Shown here: piece after piece, positions 6,427-15,100 of the stretch | Position numbering within the stretch: position 1 is the stretch's first letter | Layout of the letters: each line of letters starts with the position of its first letter | Source of the DNA: CAZJZH01 sp964550465 | GTDB lineage: Bacteria > Patescibacteriota > Patescibacteriia > JACRDY01 | DNA: 15,615 nucleotides | Assembly (NCBI GenBank): GCA_964550465.1 | Contig: CAZJZH010000023.1 | Coordinates: 1-15,615 of the forward strand | Reading direction: 5' to 3' | Translations under genes and position numbers: made by a program | The notes under the pieces: generated by a model | What the model was told of the DNA's origin: nothing | Seen by the model: only the letters and a program-made list of their open reading frames with translations | Database searches by the model: none

Positions 6427-6442
6427 ACACACAGTATCACAC

Positions 6443-6467
6443 GCCTCGCTCATTGAGCGGGGCTTTT
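6443..6467 (+). terminator. Intrinsic terminator 1 after the structured RNA
   Basis: GCCTCGCTC (6443-6451) pairs with GAGCGGGGC (6455-6463), 9 bp with one G-U, around the loop ATT. TTTT (6464-6467) follows. The other strand lacks a T-run after the stem, so this is a plus-strand terminator. It closes whatever is transcribed from the region to its left. Confidence 0.75.
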
Positions 6468-6470
6468 CAT

Positions 6471-6510
6471 ATCCAGCGCCAAGCAGTGCTGGATTTTGCT
6501 TTGTCTTTTT
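6471..6510 (+). terminator. Intrinsic terminator 2 (tandem)
   Basis: ATCCAGC (6471-6477) pairs with GCTGGAT (6488-6494) around a 10-nt loop. A T-rich run TTTGCTTTGTCTTTTT ends at 6510. It comes only 3 nt after terminator 1, so the pair probably acts as a tandem stop. It also overlaps the candidate promoter of the next gene. Confidence 0.55.
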
Positions 6511-6529
6511 GACTGCTACAGCGTATGAT
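6501..6529 (+). promoter_or_regulatory. Candidate promoter of the Memo-CapA gene
   Basis: TTGTCT (6501-6506, 4/6), a 17-nt spacer and TATGAT (6524-6529, 5/6). The start would be near 6536, only about 3 nt before the ATG at 6539, so the message would be close to leaderless. If transcription actually reads through the tandem terminators from upstream, this site may be irrelevant. Confidence 0.4.
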
Positions 6530-6538
6530 AGGGGTGAT

Positions 6539-8385
6539 ATGCGATGGAACAAGACCTACAGTATTATAGTGGTAACCACTCTCCTGGCCGGCGCGGCTGT
6601 AGGTATGCTTGTCTTTCACTGGCTACTGCCCGGCAGTCAGTGCTGTCAGTTTCCATCCTTAGCACCTGACCGCCAACCAACCGCCGAGTTACAACGCGCC
6701 TTTTACAGCACGCCGGATTTTTACACTGAAGCTATTGCCGATAGTCAGCAACCACCTGCCGTAGCTGGTGATATGCGTGGCGCTATTGTCAATCATCACT
6801 TGCTGGCACCAGAGCTCATCGCTACTACTGTCCAAGCAGTCGCTATGGCTGACCCGTCAGTGGTGGTCATTATCAGTCCGGACCATTTTTACCGTGGTCG
6901 CTACGCTGTCAGTACCTCGGCTCGTGATTGGCAAACAGCTGAAGGTATCGTCTTTCATAATGAAGCTCTAGTAACATCACTGGCAGCTGCTGATCTAATT
7001 GGTATTGATGAAGTAGCTATGGCCGGCGAACATGGTATTGGTAATATTGTCGGTTTTATAGCAGCTACCATGCCGGACACCACCGTAGTGCCATTAATCA
7101 TTCGAGAAGATATAGACCGGTCAACAGTAGCGGCTATCACTACCACGCTGCAGCAAATCTTACCGACAGACGCCGTGATACTTGGTTCGTTTGATTTTTC
7201 TCACTACCTGCCGCAGTACGTGGCTGACTTTCATGACACGGCCAGCAGTATTATCCTGCACCACCGCGACACAAGCGGGGCTGGCCGACTAGATATCGAC
7301 TCAACCACCGGCCTGACTATGCTGTTGGAGTTAATGAACCAACGACAAGCTTATTTTCAGCAGTTTGACCACAGCAGTGCCGCTGCAATTATGAATGATC
7401 CTGACACCACAGAAAACACTTCTTACNNNNNNNNNNTTGTACGACTGAGCCGCAGCCAGTCACCGAACGACTGACCGCGCTGGTGGTGGGTGACACTTTC
7501 CTCGATCGCAATATCCGCCGGGCCATGACCAATAACGGCCTAGACTACCCGCTGCAGCCATTGGAGCGATTCTTAATTGGTACGGATCTGGCCATCGCGA
7601 ACCTGGAAGGACCAGTCACTACCAATCAATCCGTTTCCCTTAATAGTCGCATTGGTCACCCCAACAACACTACTTTTACCTTTGACCCAGCGGCGGTGCG
7701 GATGCTGGCTGATAGGGGTGTGACAACCGTCAGCTTAGCCAATAATCATACTGATAACTTTGGCGCGGCCGGCTGGACAGAAACGAAGCAGCACTTGGAC
7801 GAAATTGACTTGGCATATTTTGGTCACCCAAATAATCTGGCTGGAGAATTATCAATGATTGAAACGGTGCGCGGTATTACTGTCGGCCTAGTTGGTTACC
7901 ACGGCATCTGGCAACAAGACGCCAGCGCTGTGGTAGCAGAAATTGAACGCCTAACCGATCAAGTTGATTTCTTGTTGGTCTACCCGCACTGGGGCAGAGA
8001 ATACCAACGCCAACCATCGGCATTTCAACAACAGCTAGCTCACCAATTTATTGATGCCGGGGCAGACGCCGTGATTGGCGCCCATTCGCACGTCGTCCAA
8101 CCAATTGAAATGTATAATGGCAAGGCAATTTTTTATGGCTTGGGCAATTTCTTGTTCGACCAGAATTTTTCTGCCGAAACATCAGAGAGTCTGGCCGTCG
8201 GTATTGATTGGCGGGCTGAGCAAATCACTTACCACCTCTTCCCCTTGATCACCCGCGACTTCCAGACGCAGTTACCACCGCCCGCCTATCGTCACCAGAT
8301 GCTACACTGGCTGACGGACAATTCACCTACCGCCTCATTGTCAATTGGCCCAAAACAAGCTACGCTAACCTTAGAAAATCAATAA
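6539..8385 (+). CDS. Membrane-anchored Memo-domain / CapA-type fusion protein, interrupted by an assembly gap
   Basis: Starting at the ATG at 6539, residues 7-30 are a membrane anchor (IIVVTTLLAGAAVGMLVFHWLL), so the rest is likely outside the membrane. Residues 79 to about 290 are a Memo domain (AmmeMemoRadiSam system protein B-like): IVNHHLLAPEL at 83, IISPDHFYRG with His116, GEHGIGN at 163 and SFDFSHYL at 217, candidate metal-site residues. After ten Ns, the next frame is open from the first complete codon. It encodes a CapA/poly-gamma-glutamate-type metallophosphatase: VVGDTFLDR, NNHTDN, YPHWGREY, GAHSHVVQP and FYGLGNFLFD. Neither side of the gap shows a stop or start; a true gap of 3n+2 bases would join the frames. 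Two separate genes remain possible. Substrate unknown. Confidence 0.8.
7427..7436. other. Assembly gap (10 N)
   Basis: Ten consecutive Ns, a common placeholder when scaffolding. The reading frame entering the gap and the one leaving it differ by one base relative to a 10-nt gap, so the true length is probably not 10. The gap falls exactly between the Memo and CapA domains. Confidence 0.98.
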
Positions 8386-8397
8386 TATACCTGACGT

Positions 8398-10227
8398 ATG
8401 GAAAACATGCCCACCCCACAGCCGGAGCAACCGGTTGACCTACCAACCACTGGTCAGCAGCCAGCTGGTCTGGTTATTGGCCTGATTGTTTTAGGCCTAC
8501 TCGTCGGCGGTGTAGTTGGCTACCTGGTAGCGGATTACATCACCACCTCACAAACTGACACACCGGTAGCAATGAAAGATGATGACGAAGATGATGTAGT
8601 CATCCCCGCTGAAGAGGAGCAACCAGTTGAAGTAGAAGAACAAACGCCTGGTGTAGATGTCGGCACCATTGACTGGCAAGAGCGGCAAGTTATCAGTATC
8701 CCTAAGCACATTTTCACACCGGAATACTTGGAGATTTATGTTGAAAATAGTGAATACACCGCCTTTTACAAGGTTGGTCAGGTAACAAGTGGTTCATACC
8801 AAGAGGCTGACGTAATTATTGCAAACATTCCGGCTGATGGTATGTTTTTTGGTCAACCAACGTACTACTTTTTGCGACAAAATAATCAGTACACTCTCTT
8901 GTCTCGACAGTCTGATTACTATGATGGTAGTCGAATGTTTGACGCAGAAAATATCAGTGTAAATGAAGAATTAGTCTTGCGCGACCTCGAGTACCCGCAG
9001 ACATTTACCAACACTAATGGTCAGACCTTCCAACTGCAAAATAATAACAACTACTTTTTTGCTGACTACCCCCAAGACATCCTCAAACCAGTCTTTACCG
9101 ACTCACGCTTCGGCCAAGTCTACACTACTGACTATACCGCCTTTGATCCACATGTTTCCGCTCAAGAACTGTCACAGTACGGCATATTTGATGATGGCGG
9201 ATTCTACTTTAAACAGCCAGACGGATTGATTGGTGTCTACAGTTTGCAACCACTAATTATTGATGCTGGTAATTTTATTTCAGATCAAATCCTCAAAGTT
9301 ACCTGGAATGATGGTACAGTCAATCAAAATGCCTACGAATACACGGATGGCGCTGGTTGCGGTAGCACAAATTATGCTTCTGTAGTTGTTAACAATAAGC
9401 TAGCAGCTCCAATCAAAGGAAATAGCAACCATACGGTGTCTATTAATCCAGCTACAGACCTGCAAGTAGTTGGCACCACCACTGCTGGAGACATCTATGG
9501 TTTCACAGACTACCAACATCCGTATTTGCAATGGTTTTATGATAATCGTTACTATGTCAATACTGACAAAGAAAAATTAACCCTGGAAGAATTAGCCGCC
9601 CAACACCCCATCGTCTTTTGGCAGGATCCATTTAATCGCCTCATCAAGCTAACTGCTAATACATTCCTACCAGCAGCAGAGTGCGGCAAGCCAGTCATCT
9701 ACCTCTACCCGCAAGAAACTACTGATGTCACCGTCCAAGTAGCGCCACAGGGTGGCTTTACCTTCACTGAGCCAGAGTACCCCGCCGGCGGGTGGCAAGT
9801 CACAGCTGATCCGGACAGCTGGCTAACTGACGCTGATGGCACTGTCTGGCCATATCTCTTCTGGGAAGGTCGCGGCGGTCTGTACCAAGCACCAGATCGA
9901 GGCTGGGTGATTGCCCAAGACGAAGTTGACCAGTTCTTGACGGACAAACTAACCGCTCTAGGGTTAGTGGGCCGAGAGATTACAGAATTTAAAGAGTTCT
10001 GGCTACCGCGGATGAACCAAGCGCCATACTACTTTGTCAGCTTCTACGGTAACCAAGCGATGGACATCTTAGCGCCACTGACCATCACCCCACAACCAGA
10101 CACGGTCATCCGCGTCTTGATGGACTACCAGCCACTGGAGGCACCTATCGAGGTTGAACCATTTACCATCACCACTCCTGAACGTCACGGCTTCACCGTC
10201 GTGGAATGGGGTGGCGTGATTCAATAA
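8398..10227 (+). CDS. Single-pass membrane protein with uncharacterised C-terminal KPVIYLYP domain
   Basis: A 609-residue protein I cannot assign to a named family. The N-terminal 23 residues are Pro/Gln-rich and cytoplasmic by inference. Residues 24-46 are one hydrophobic Gly/Val/Leu-rich helix. An acidic linker follows (KDDDEDDVVIPAEEEQPVEVEEQ, about 60-83). The rest is a large ectodomain rich in aromatic and beta-forming residues. From about residue 427 it contains ECGKPVIYLYP, then PYLFWEGRGGLY and FWLPRMNQAPYYFVSFYGN, a pattern I recall from hypothetical CPR proteins. Two Cys, in GCGSTN and ECGKP, could form a disulfide. It starts 12 nt after the Memo-CapA stop without a clear Shine-Dalgarno sequence, so the two genes are probably co-transcribed. 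A second ATG lies at 8407. Confidence 0.85.
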   Translation: MENMPTPQPEQPVDLPTTGQQPAGLVIGLIVLGLLVGGVVGYLVADYITTSQTDTPVAMKDDDEDDVVIPAEEEQPVEVEEQTPGVDVGTIDWQERQVISIPKHIFTPEYLEIYVENSEYTAFYKVGQVTSGSYQEADVIIANIPADGMFFGQPTYYFLRQNNQYTLLSRQSDYYDGSRMFDAENISVNEELVLRDLEYPQTFTNTNGQTFQLQNNNNYFFADYPQDILKPVFTDSRFGQVYTTDYTAFDPHVSAQELSQYGIFDDGGFYFKQPDGLIGVYSLQPLIIDAGNFISDQILKVTWNDGTVNQNAYEYTDGAGCGSTNYASVVVNNKLAAPIKGNSNHTVSINPATDLQVVGTTTAGDIYGFTDYQHPYLQWFYDNRYYVNTDKEKLTLEELAAQHPIVFWQDPFNRLIKLTANTFLPAAECGKPVIYLYPQETTDVTVQVAPQGGFTFTEPEYPAGGWQVTADPDSWLTDADGTVWPYLFWEGRGGLYQAPDRGWVIAQDEVDQFLTDKLTALGLVGREITEFKEFWLPRMNQAPYYFVSFYGNQAMDILAPLTITPQPDTVIRVLMDYQPLEAPIEVEPFTITTPERHGFTVVEWGGVIQ

Positions 10228-10255
10228 ATCAACGCCAGACAATTAAAAAGAAACG

Positions 10256-10280
10256 CCCCCGTACCAAATTGGTACGGGGG
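10256..10280. terminator. Bidirectional intrinsic terminator
   Basis: CCCCCGTACC (10256-10265) and GGTACGGGGG (10271-10280) form a perfect 10-bp stem with the loop AAATT. On the plus strand TTGTCTATTG follows; on the minus strand the stem is followed by CG then TTTCTTTTT. It lies between two convergent genes and can end both, more strongly for the minus strand. Confidence 0.88.
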
Positions 10281-10298
10281 TTGTCTATTGTGTAGCGA

Positions 10299-10886
10299 CT
10301 AACCCGTGATGGGCGTCGCCAGGTAGTAGGTACCCGCAGCTCGGTAGCCCGGACTATTGGCTTGCACACACAAGTGTGGGCGGCCGCCCTCACTCCACTC
10401 CACATATGGGTGGCTGTACGTGCGCTCCCCGTCGTCACTCAATCGAGCAGTGCTACCCAAGCAGATCAAGCGCTTCATATCAGGCACGTGCAGTCGTACC
10501 ATTTCTTGCAGCAGCACCAAGCCTGCCGACAAGCGAGCTGGCTGCAGATTCATTCCCTGAAGCTCTCGCTTAACAGCGTTAGCTGACTGTAGCCCCTGAG
10601 TCTGCAGGTGCACCAGCTGCAGTTGTTCCGGGATAGTTTCACCAGGCTTGAGCATGGAGTGATTACCGCGACGCACCGCCTGAGGTACACTGTCGTCAAT
10701 GACCAACTGCACCGCCCCGACTGTCTGCAGGTCATATGGTGTTTTGTCTCGCTCGTGATCAGCGGGAATGAGCTTAATATCCCACACCTTATACTTGCCT
10801 GCTGAAGGCGCTTGGCTGATCAGAAATTTTGGTTCCTTCGGTGCTTGTTTCGCTGTGGTAGTCTCTGCAGCGGCTAGTGCGATCAT
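10299..10886 (-). CDS. Hypothetical protein, 195 residues
   Basis: I do not recognise this protein. It is 195 residues, with no clear signal peptide or membrane helix; the first 15 residues are Ala/Thr-rich and mildly hydrophobic (MIALAAAETTTAKQAPKEP). The middle (about 85-135) looks helical and Leu/Gln-rich. The C-terminal third has RLICLGSTARLSDDGERTYSHPYVEWSEGGRPHLCV and ends GYRAAGTYYLATPITG, with two Cys. The start is well supported: GGAGGAG lies 6 nt before the ATG, and a consensus promoter lies about 50 nt upstream. The gene diverges from yvcK and ends at the bidirectional terminator. Being monocistronic with good signals argues that it is real and expressed. Confidence 0.75.
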   Translation of the reverse strand: MIALAAAETTTAKQAPKEPKFLISQAPSAGKYKVWDIKLIPADHERDKTPYDLQTVGAVQLVIDDSVPQAVRRGNHSMLKPGETIPEQLQLVHLQTQGLQSANAVKRELQGMNLQPARLSAGLVLLQEMVRLHVPDMKRLICLGSTARLSDDGERTYSHPYVEWSEGGRPHLCVQANSPGYRAAGTYYLATPITG

Positions 10887-10938
10887 GTGGCTCCTCCTCT
10901 ATGCAAGCCAGGTGAACAGAAAAAAGAACTAAGCTCAG

Positions 10939-10967
10939 ATGATACTGGTTTTGATAAGCACTGTCAA
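10939..10967 (-). promoter_or_regulatory. Sigma70-type promoter of the 195-residue gene
   Basis: On the minus strand, TTGACA (10967-10962) is a perfect -35. A 17-nt spacer follows, then TATCAT (10944-10939, 5/6 to -10). Transcription would start near 10932, about 46 nt before the ATG at 10886. The spacing and orientation fit the gene. Confidence 0.75.
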
Positions 10968-11032
10968 TACTTGTGGCTGGGGAAAAGCCGTGATACAGTC
11001 TTATAACGCTCTTTATACAAACAGTCATAGAC

Positions 11033-11040
11033 GAGGAGGG
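11033..11040 (+). promoter_or_regulatory. Shine-Dalgarno of yvcK
   Basis: GAGGAGGG ends 6 nt before the ATG at 11047. This strong match decides the start over the longer open frame that begins at 10939. It shows that the organism uses SD-led initiation, unlike most genes of the ribosomal operon in this window. Confidence 0.85.
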
Positions 11041-11046
11041 TCACTA

Positions 11047-12072
11047 ATGGCCGATAAATCACCTGCCATTGTCACCTTAGGTGGTGGTGGCGGTCATGCC
11101 ATGCTGTTATCAACTCTGATCAAACACCGCCACCGACCACCGATATCTGACAGTCACATCACCGCTATCACTACAGCTGCTGATAGTGGTGGCTCTACCG
11201 GTGTCTTCAGAGATGCCTATGCCGACCATGGTATCGGCGGCTGGTTGGGTGATGCTGGTAAGTGCTTAGCGGCACTGATCGAAGATCAACAGCTGGCTGA
11301 CGTGTTGCGATACCGCTTCACCAGTGGGCCAGTACAAGGGCATACGCTCAAAAACGTGCTGCTGACCGCAGCTATGGCTAGCCCCCACTATGCCGATGAT
11401 CCCACCGACATGCTAGCAAGGTTATGCGGCTTATTTGGTGTCACACCACACCAAGTTATGCCCATTACCCATCAACCTACCACGTTACATGTGGCTATGG
11501 GTGGCAAAACGATCAGTGGTGAAACATATATCGACACCATCGCCCGTAACCCGTTGTGGGACCCGACTGTTCACCCAATTACCAAGGTGTGGCTGGATCC
11601 ACAACCAGTCATCAACCCTGCTGCTGCCGCTGCTCTGGCCAAAGCTACGGTCATCATTATTGCGCCTGGCGACCTGTTTACTAGCATTCTGCCGCTACTG
11701 CTCGTCACAGGAGTCAAAGAGGCTATCAACGCCAACTATCGCGCGCCCGTAGTGGTTATTCTCAATCTGATGACCAAAGTTGGTGAGACCGACGGCTATC
11801 AGTGGCGCGATTTTGTCCAACGAATTGAAAACTGCTTGGGGCGGCAAGTTAGTGCGGTAGTGGCGAACACCAAGTCAATCCCCAACGATGTTCTGGATCG
11901 GTACTGTCGACAAGAACACAAGGTGGCGATGATTGCTCCGAGTGATGATGTTAGCACCTTGGAAGGCCGCAAATTGTTCACCGGTGATCTATGGCAATTA
12001 GATGACGCCGGCCATGTCGTCCATGACCAAACTGCACTCTACAATCTCCTGGTAGACATTATCCAGAGATAA
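11047..12072 (+). CDS. yvcK: YvcK/CofD-like protein (gluconeogenesis factor family)
   Basis: A 341-residue protein of the CofD/YvcK superfamily, normal length for YvcK. The N-terminal VTLGGGGGHAMLLSTLI is the glycine-rich nucleotide-binding loop. It is followed by ITAITTAADSGGSTGVFRD and then GDAGKCLAAL, RYRFTSG and GHTLKNVLLTA, in the family order. IIAPGDLFTSILPLLLV and VVILNLMTKVGETDGY are the usual C-half motifs. In Bacillus, YvcK binds UDP-sugars and is needed for cell shape and growth on gluconeogenic carbon; the family usually neighbours rapZ and whiA, which I do not see here. A weak possible promoter is TTGTGG (10971) with TACAGT (10994). The gene ends at the terminator shared with the gene on the opposite strand. 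Confidence 0.88.
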   Translation: MADKSPAIVTLGGGGGHAMLLSTLIKHRHRPPISDSHITAITTAADSGGSTGVFRDAYADHGIGGWLGDAGKCLAALIEDQQLADVLRYRFTSGPVQGHTLKNVLLTAAMASPHYADDPTDMLARLCGLFGVTPHQVMPITHQPTTLHVAMGGKTISGETYIDTIARNPLWDPTVHPITKVWLDPQPVINPAAAAALAKATVIIIAPGDLFTSILPLLLVTGVKEAINANYRAPVVVILNLMTKVGETDGYQWRDFVQRIENCLGRQVSAVVANTKSIPNDVLDRYCRQEHKVAMIAPSDDVSTLEGRKLFTGDLWQLDDAGHVVHDQTALYNLLVDIIQR

Positions 12073-12073
12073 C

Positions 12074-12106
12074 AAAACCCCGTCACAGTCCTGTGGCGGG
12101 GTTTTC
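12074..12106. terminator. Bidirectional intrinsic terminator between yvcK and the surface-protein gene
   Basis: CCCCGTCACA (12078-12087) pairs with TGTGGCGGGG (12092-12101), 10 bp with one G-U, around the loop GTCC. It is flanked by AAAA on the left and TTTT on the right, so each strand has a T-run after the stem. The genes on both sides converge here: yvcK stops at 12072 and the surface-protein gene at 12121. Confidence 0.92.
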
Positions 12107-12120
12107 CTATAAGTGAGTGG

Positions 12121-15100
12121 TCAATTTACCACAGACCGCTTCTCCAGACCAATATCTTTATCAATAATCACCTCTGAGCGATCGGTATAATCCAGCGTCG
12201 GTGACTTGTATGACGTATACCCTTGTTTAGAAGCGGTTAGATAGTAGCGATTTGGACCAACCAAGAAGGTATACCGCCCCGCGCTATTGGTCACTGCTGA
12301 AGCCAGCAGCTTATTGTACCGCGTGTCAAAAATACGAATAACCGCGCCGGGGACAGCCTTCTTGGTACTGACCTCAAAGGTAGTACCGTATGATTTAGGG
12401 TGATGAATAGCCGCTAAGCGCCGGAAGAGCGCAAAGATAATGACGTGTCCTGCAAAAATAAATGCTAATTGCCACGAAGGAATAATTATCAAGGCTATCA
12501 GGGCAAATACTGGGCCAATATAGGCAATCAGGTGCTGGAGTTTTTTCATCCGGTGCCACAGCACCACCGTCATATCTGCCTCCACCTTAAAGTCAGGGTC
12601 CAGTGGGATGTTGTAGTTAACCAAGTTATCCTGGTCAGTCAGACGAATTGGCGCGCCGTAGTACAGGTCGGCAAACTGGTGATCACGCACCGCTTGCCCC
12701 AATGTCGATGATGGAAAGACATACTGATTCTTACTCACTTTCAAATAATACTCCCCTGGGTCAGCCACAATGGCGTACCGCCCTTGCCGGTCAGTCACGG
12801 TGGTTTTGACCAACTGATTGGTCTCAGCATTGTAGAGGCGAACTACCACTAAATCGACGGGTTGTTTAGTAATACTGTTGTAAACCGCGCCATACTTACG
12901 ACGGCGATAGAGAAAGAAGCGGGCCGGTTCGGTAAAAATATAGAGTAGATACGGCAAAAAGCTTAGGGTTGGAATAACGGCAACCAGGTTGATAATAGCC
13001 AGGACAATCACCACCGGCGTACCAATGTTTTGCGTTGCCACTTCCACCTGCGGATTGTTAATCACCTGACCAGACAAAAATTGAATCAGGGGCCAGTTAC
13101 TGAACTGCTCTAAAGCACGACTGGCAGATACACTAAGGCTGCCACCGGCAACTGGCGCAATCTCCTGCTCACCCGGTTCTGTTGGCACAGAAGGAGTAGC
13201 ACCACCAACCCCACCTGCACCCTCTGCTGGTTCGGTTGGCTCTGTTACTGCTTGGCAACTATCATCAACACAGGTGTAGCCCTCATCACAGGCTGGTTGG
13301 CAGCCACTACCACTAGGACCTTCTGGGTCTGTTGGTGGGGCAATAATCAGGCTGCAGCTGTTGTTGACACACCGGTAACCACTGGGACAGGCTGGATTGT
13401 TGTAAGCACAGCCAGTTAGTTCAGTTGGTGGGGTAACACAGCTGTTATTCTGACAGATAAAGCCAGCTGGACAGGCAGGGTTACCATAGTCACAACCTTC
13501 AGGAGTTTCTATTACTACCGTGGTACAGCTGTCAGTACAGTTGTCTCCACCATCACAGACTTCACCTGTTTCAATGATACCGTTACCACACTCTGGGGTA
13601 ATCTCTATAGGGTCATCTTCTTCCTGACAGCTAGCATCACAACCGTCACCGTCGGTTACATTGCCATCATCACACTGTTCACCGCTTTCGACTGCACCGT
13701 TACCACACTCAGTACCTTCAACTACATCCACTTCACTGGTGTCGTAGATATCGACACAACCAGGGTCAGCGGTATCGATCAGGCCATCGCCGTCATTGTC
13801 ATCACCGTCACTACAGGCAGGGTTAGGGCTTTCGGTGACGTCACCACTACTATCGCAACCAGGATCTGCGGGGTAATCAGTATACCCATCACCGTCGTCA
13901 TCGATAGCATTATTACACTGGTAATAGACAATAGCGCCACCGCCGCCACTAGCGGCCATGGTCAGACTGACTGTTTGGTTTTGACTGTTGACAGTAGTAG
14001 CAACATTACCATCACTATAGCCGCTGGCAGTAGCGGAGAACGTATAGTCATTTTTATTGTTTTGCACACCACCACTGGTCACCTGATAAGCATCAAGTGA
14101 GTAGTATGAGGTTAATCCAGAGGCATTGGTACTACCCATGGCAGTATCTGTAGTATCTGTATCTGTGGCAGTGACTGTGGCGCTTTCGATATCATCACCA
14201 CTACTGATGTCAGTCACGTCAACCCGAGCGTCATAGTTAACATCTAAGGTGCCATCAGTGACCGCATAGCTATTTTCAAACGAAACGTTATCAAAACTAA
14301 TAGTCTCCCCGCTAGCGGCCACCGTGACCGCATCACCAGTGTTGACACTAATAGTTGAATCACTGACGGTTTGCGAGACAGTGTTACTGGTAAATTCCAT
14401 ACCGCCACCGGCGCCGGTTTGACTGATAGTATCACTGGTAAAACTATTCGCGCCGGTGTTATTAACCATGTAGCCTTGAGTGCCATTATCCGTCAGGATA
14501 TTACTGGTCAGGGTGGCAGCCGCGCCACTTTCTAAATAGATGCCGTAGCGCTCACTATTTGTGACGGTGTTAGTAGTAAAACTAGTGCCAGCGCCGAGAT
14601 TTTGAATATACATACCACTACCGTTGGCGCCGGTTGAGCCGGTAACCCCGTCGATGTTGTTATTAGAAATAGTGTGGCCGCCGCTATCACCACCATACCC
14701 AAGCACAATACCGACCTGTCCCCCATCAATATCATTAGTGTCAACAGTCAGACCGCCGGTGTAATTGAGCACTAGACCAAAGTTCGTGTTCCCGTTCAAT
14801 ATATTGTTGCTGACAGAGCCGCTGTCTGGACCAATGGTAGTAGCCGTATCAATAGAGATGCCATGAGTAGTATTGCCGTTGGCAGTATTACCAGTCACCG
14901 TCAGCGCTCCGTTGTAATCATAGATGAGGATACCCACCCCCGACGTACTGGTGCTGGCCGTGTTACCAGTAATAGTCATTCCGCCATCAGCCACACTGCT
15001 AATGGTGATGTTATGGTCACCCCCACCAGTGACATTATTACTATCAATACTGAGCGATGAGCCAGCGGCAATATCAGCAACACTCAAGCCCGTTCCGCTG

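Noticed and set aside
5888..6430. A 180-codon open frame on the minus strand covering the structured region
   Set aside because: Its translation is irregular (MLYHMMVRERAMSNERAMMD...), with no domain-like pattern or Shine-Dalgarno sequence. It reads against the plus-strand terminators and coincides with dense RNA helices.
7483..7485. GTG start for a separate CapA gene
   Set aside because: It lies inside the first core strand of the domain, without a Shine-Dalgarno sequence, while the frame is open back to the assembly gap.
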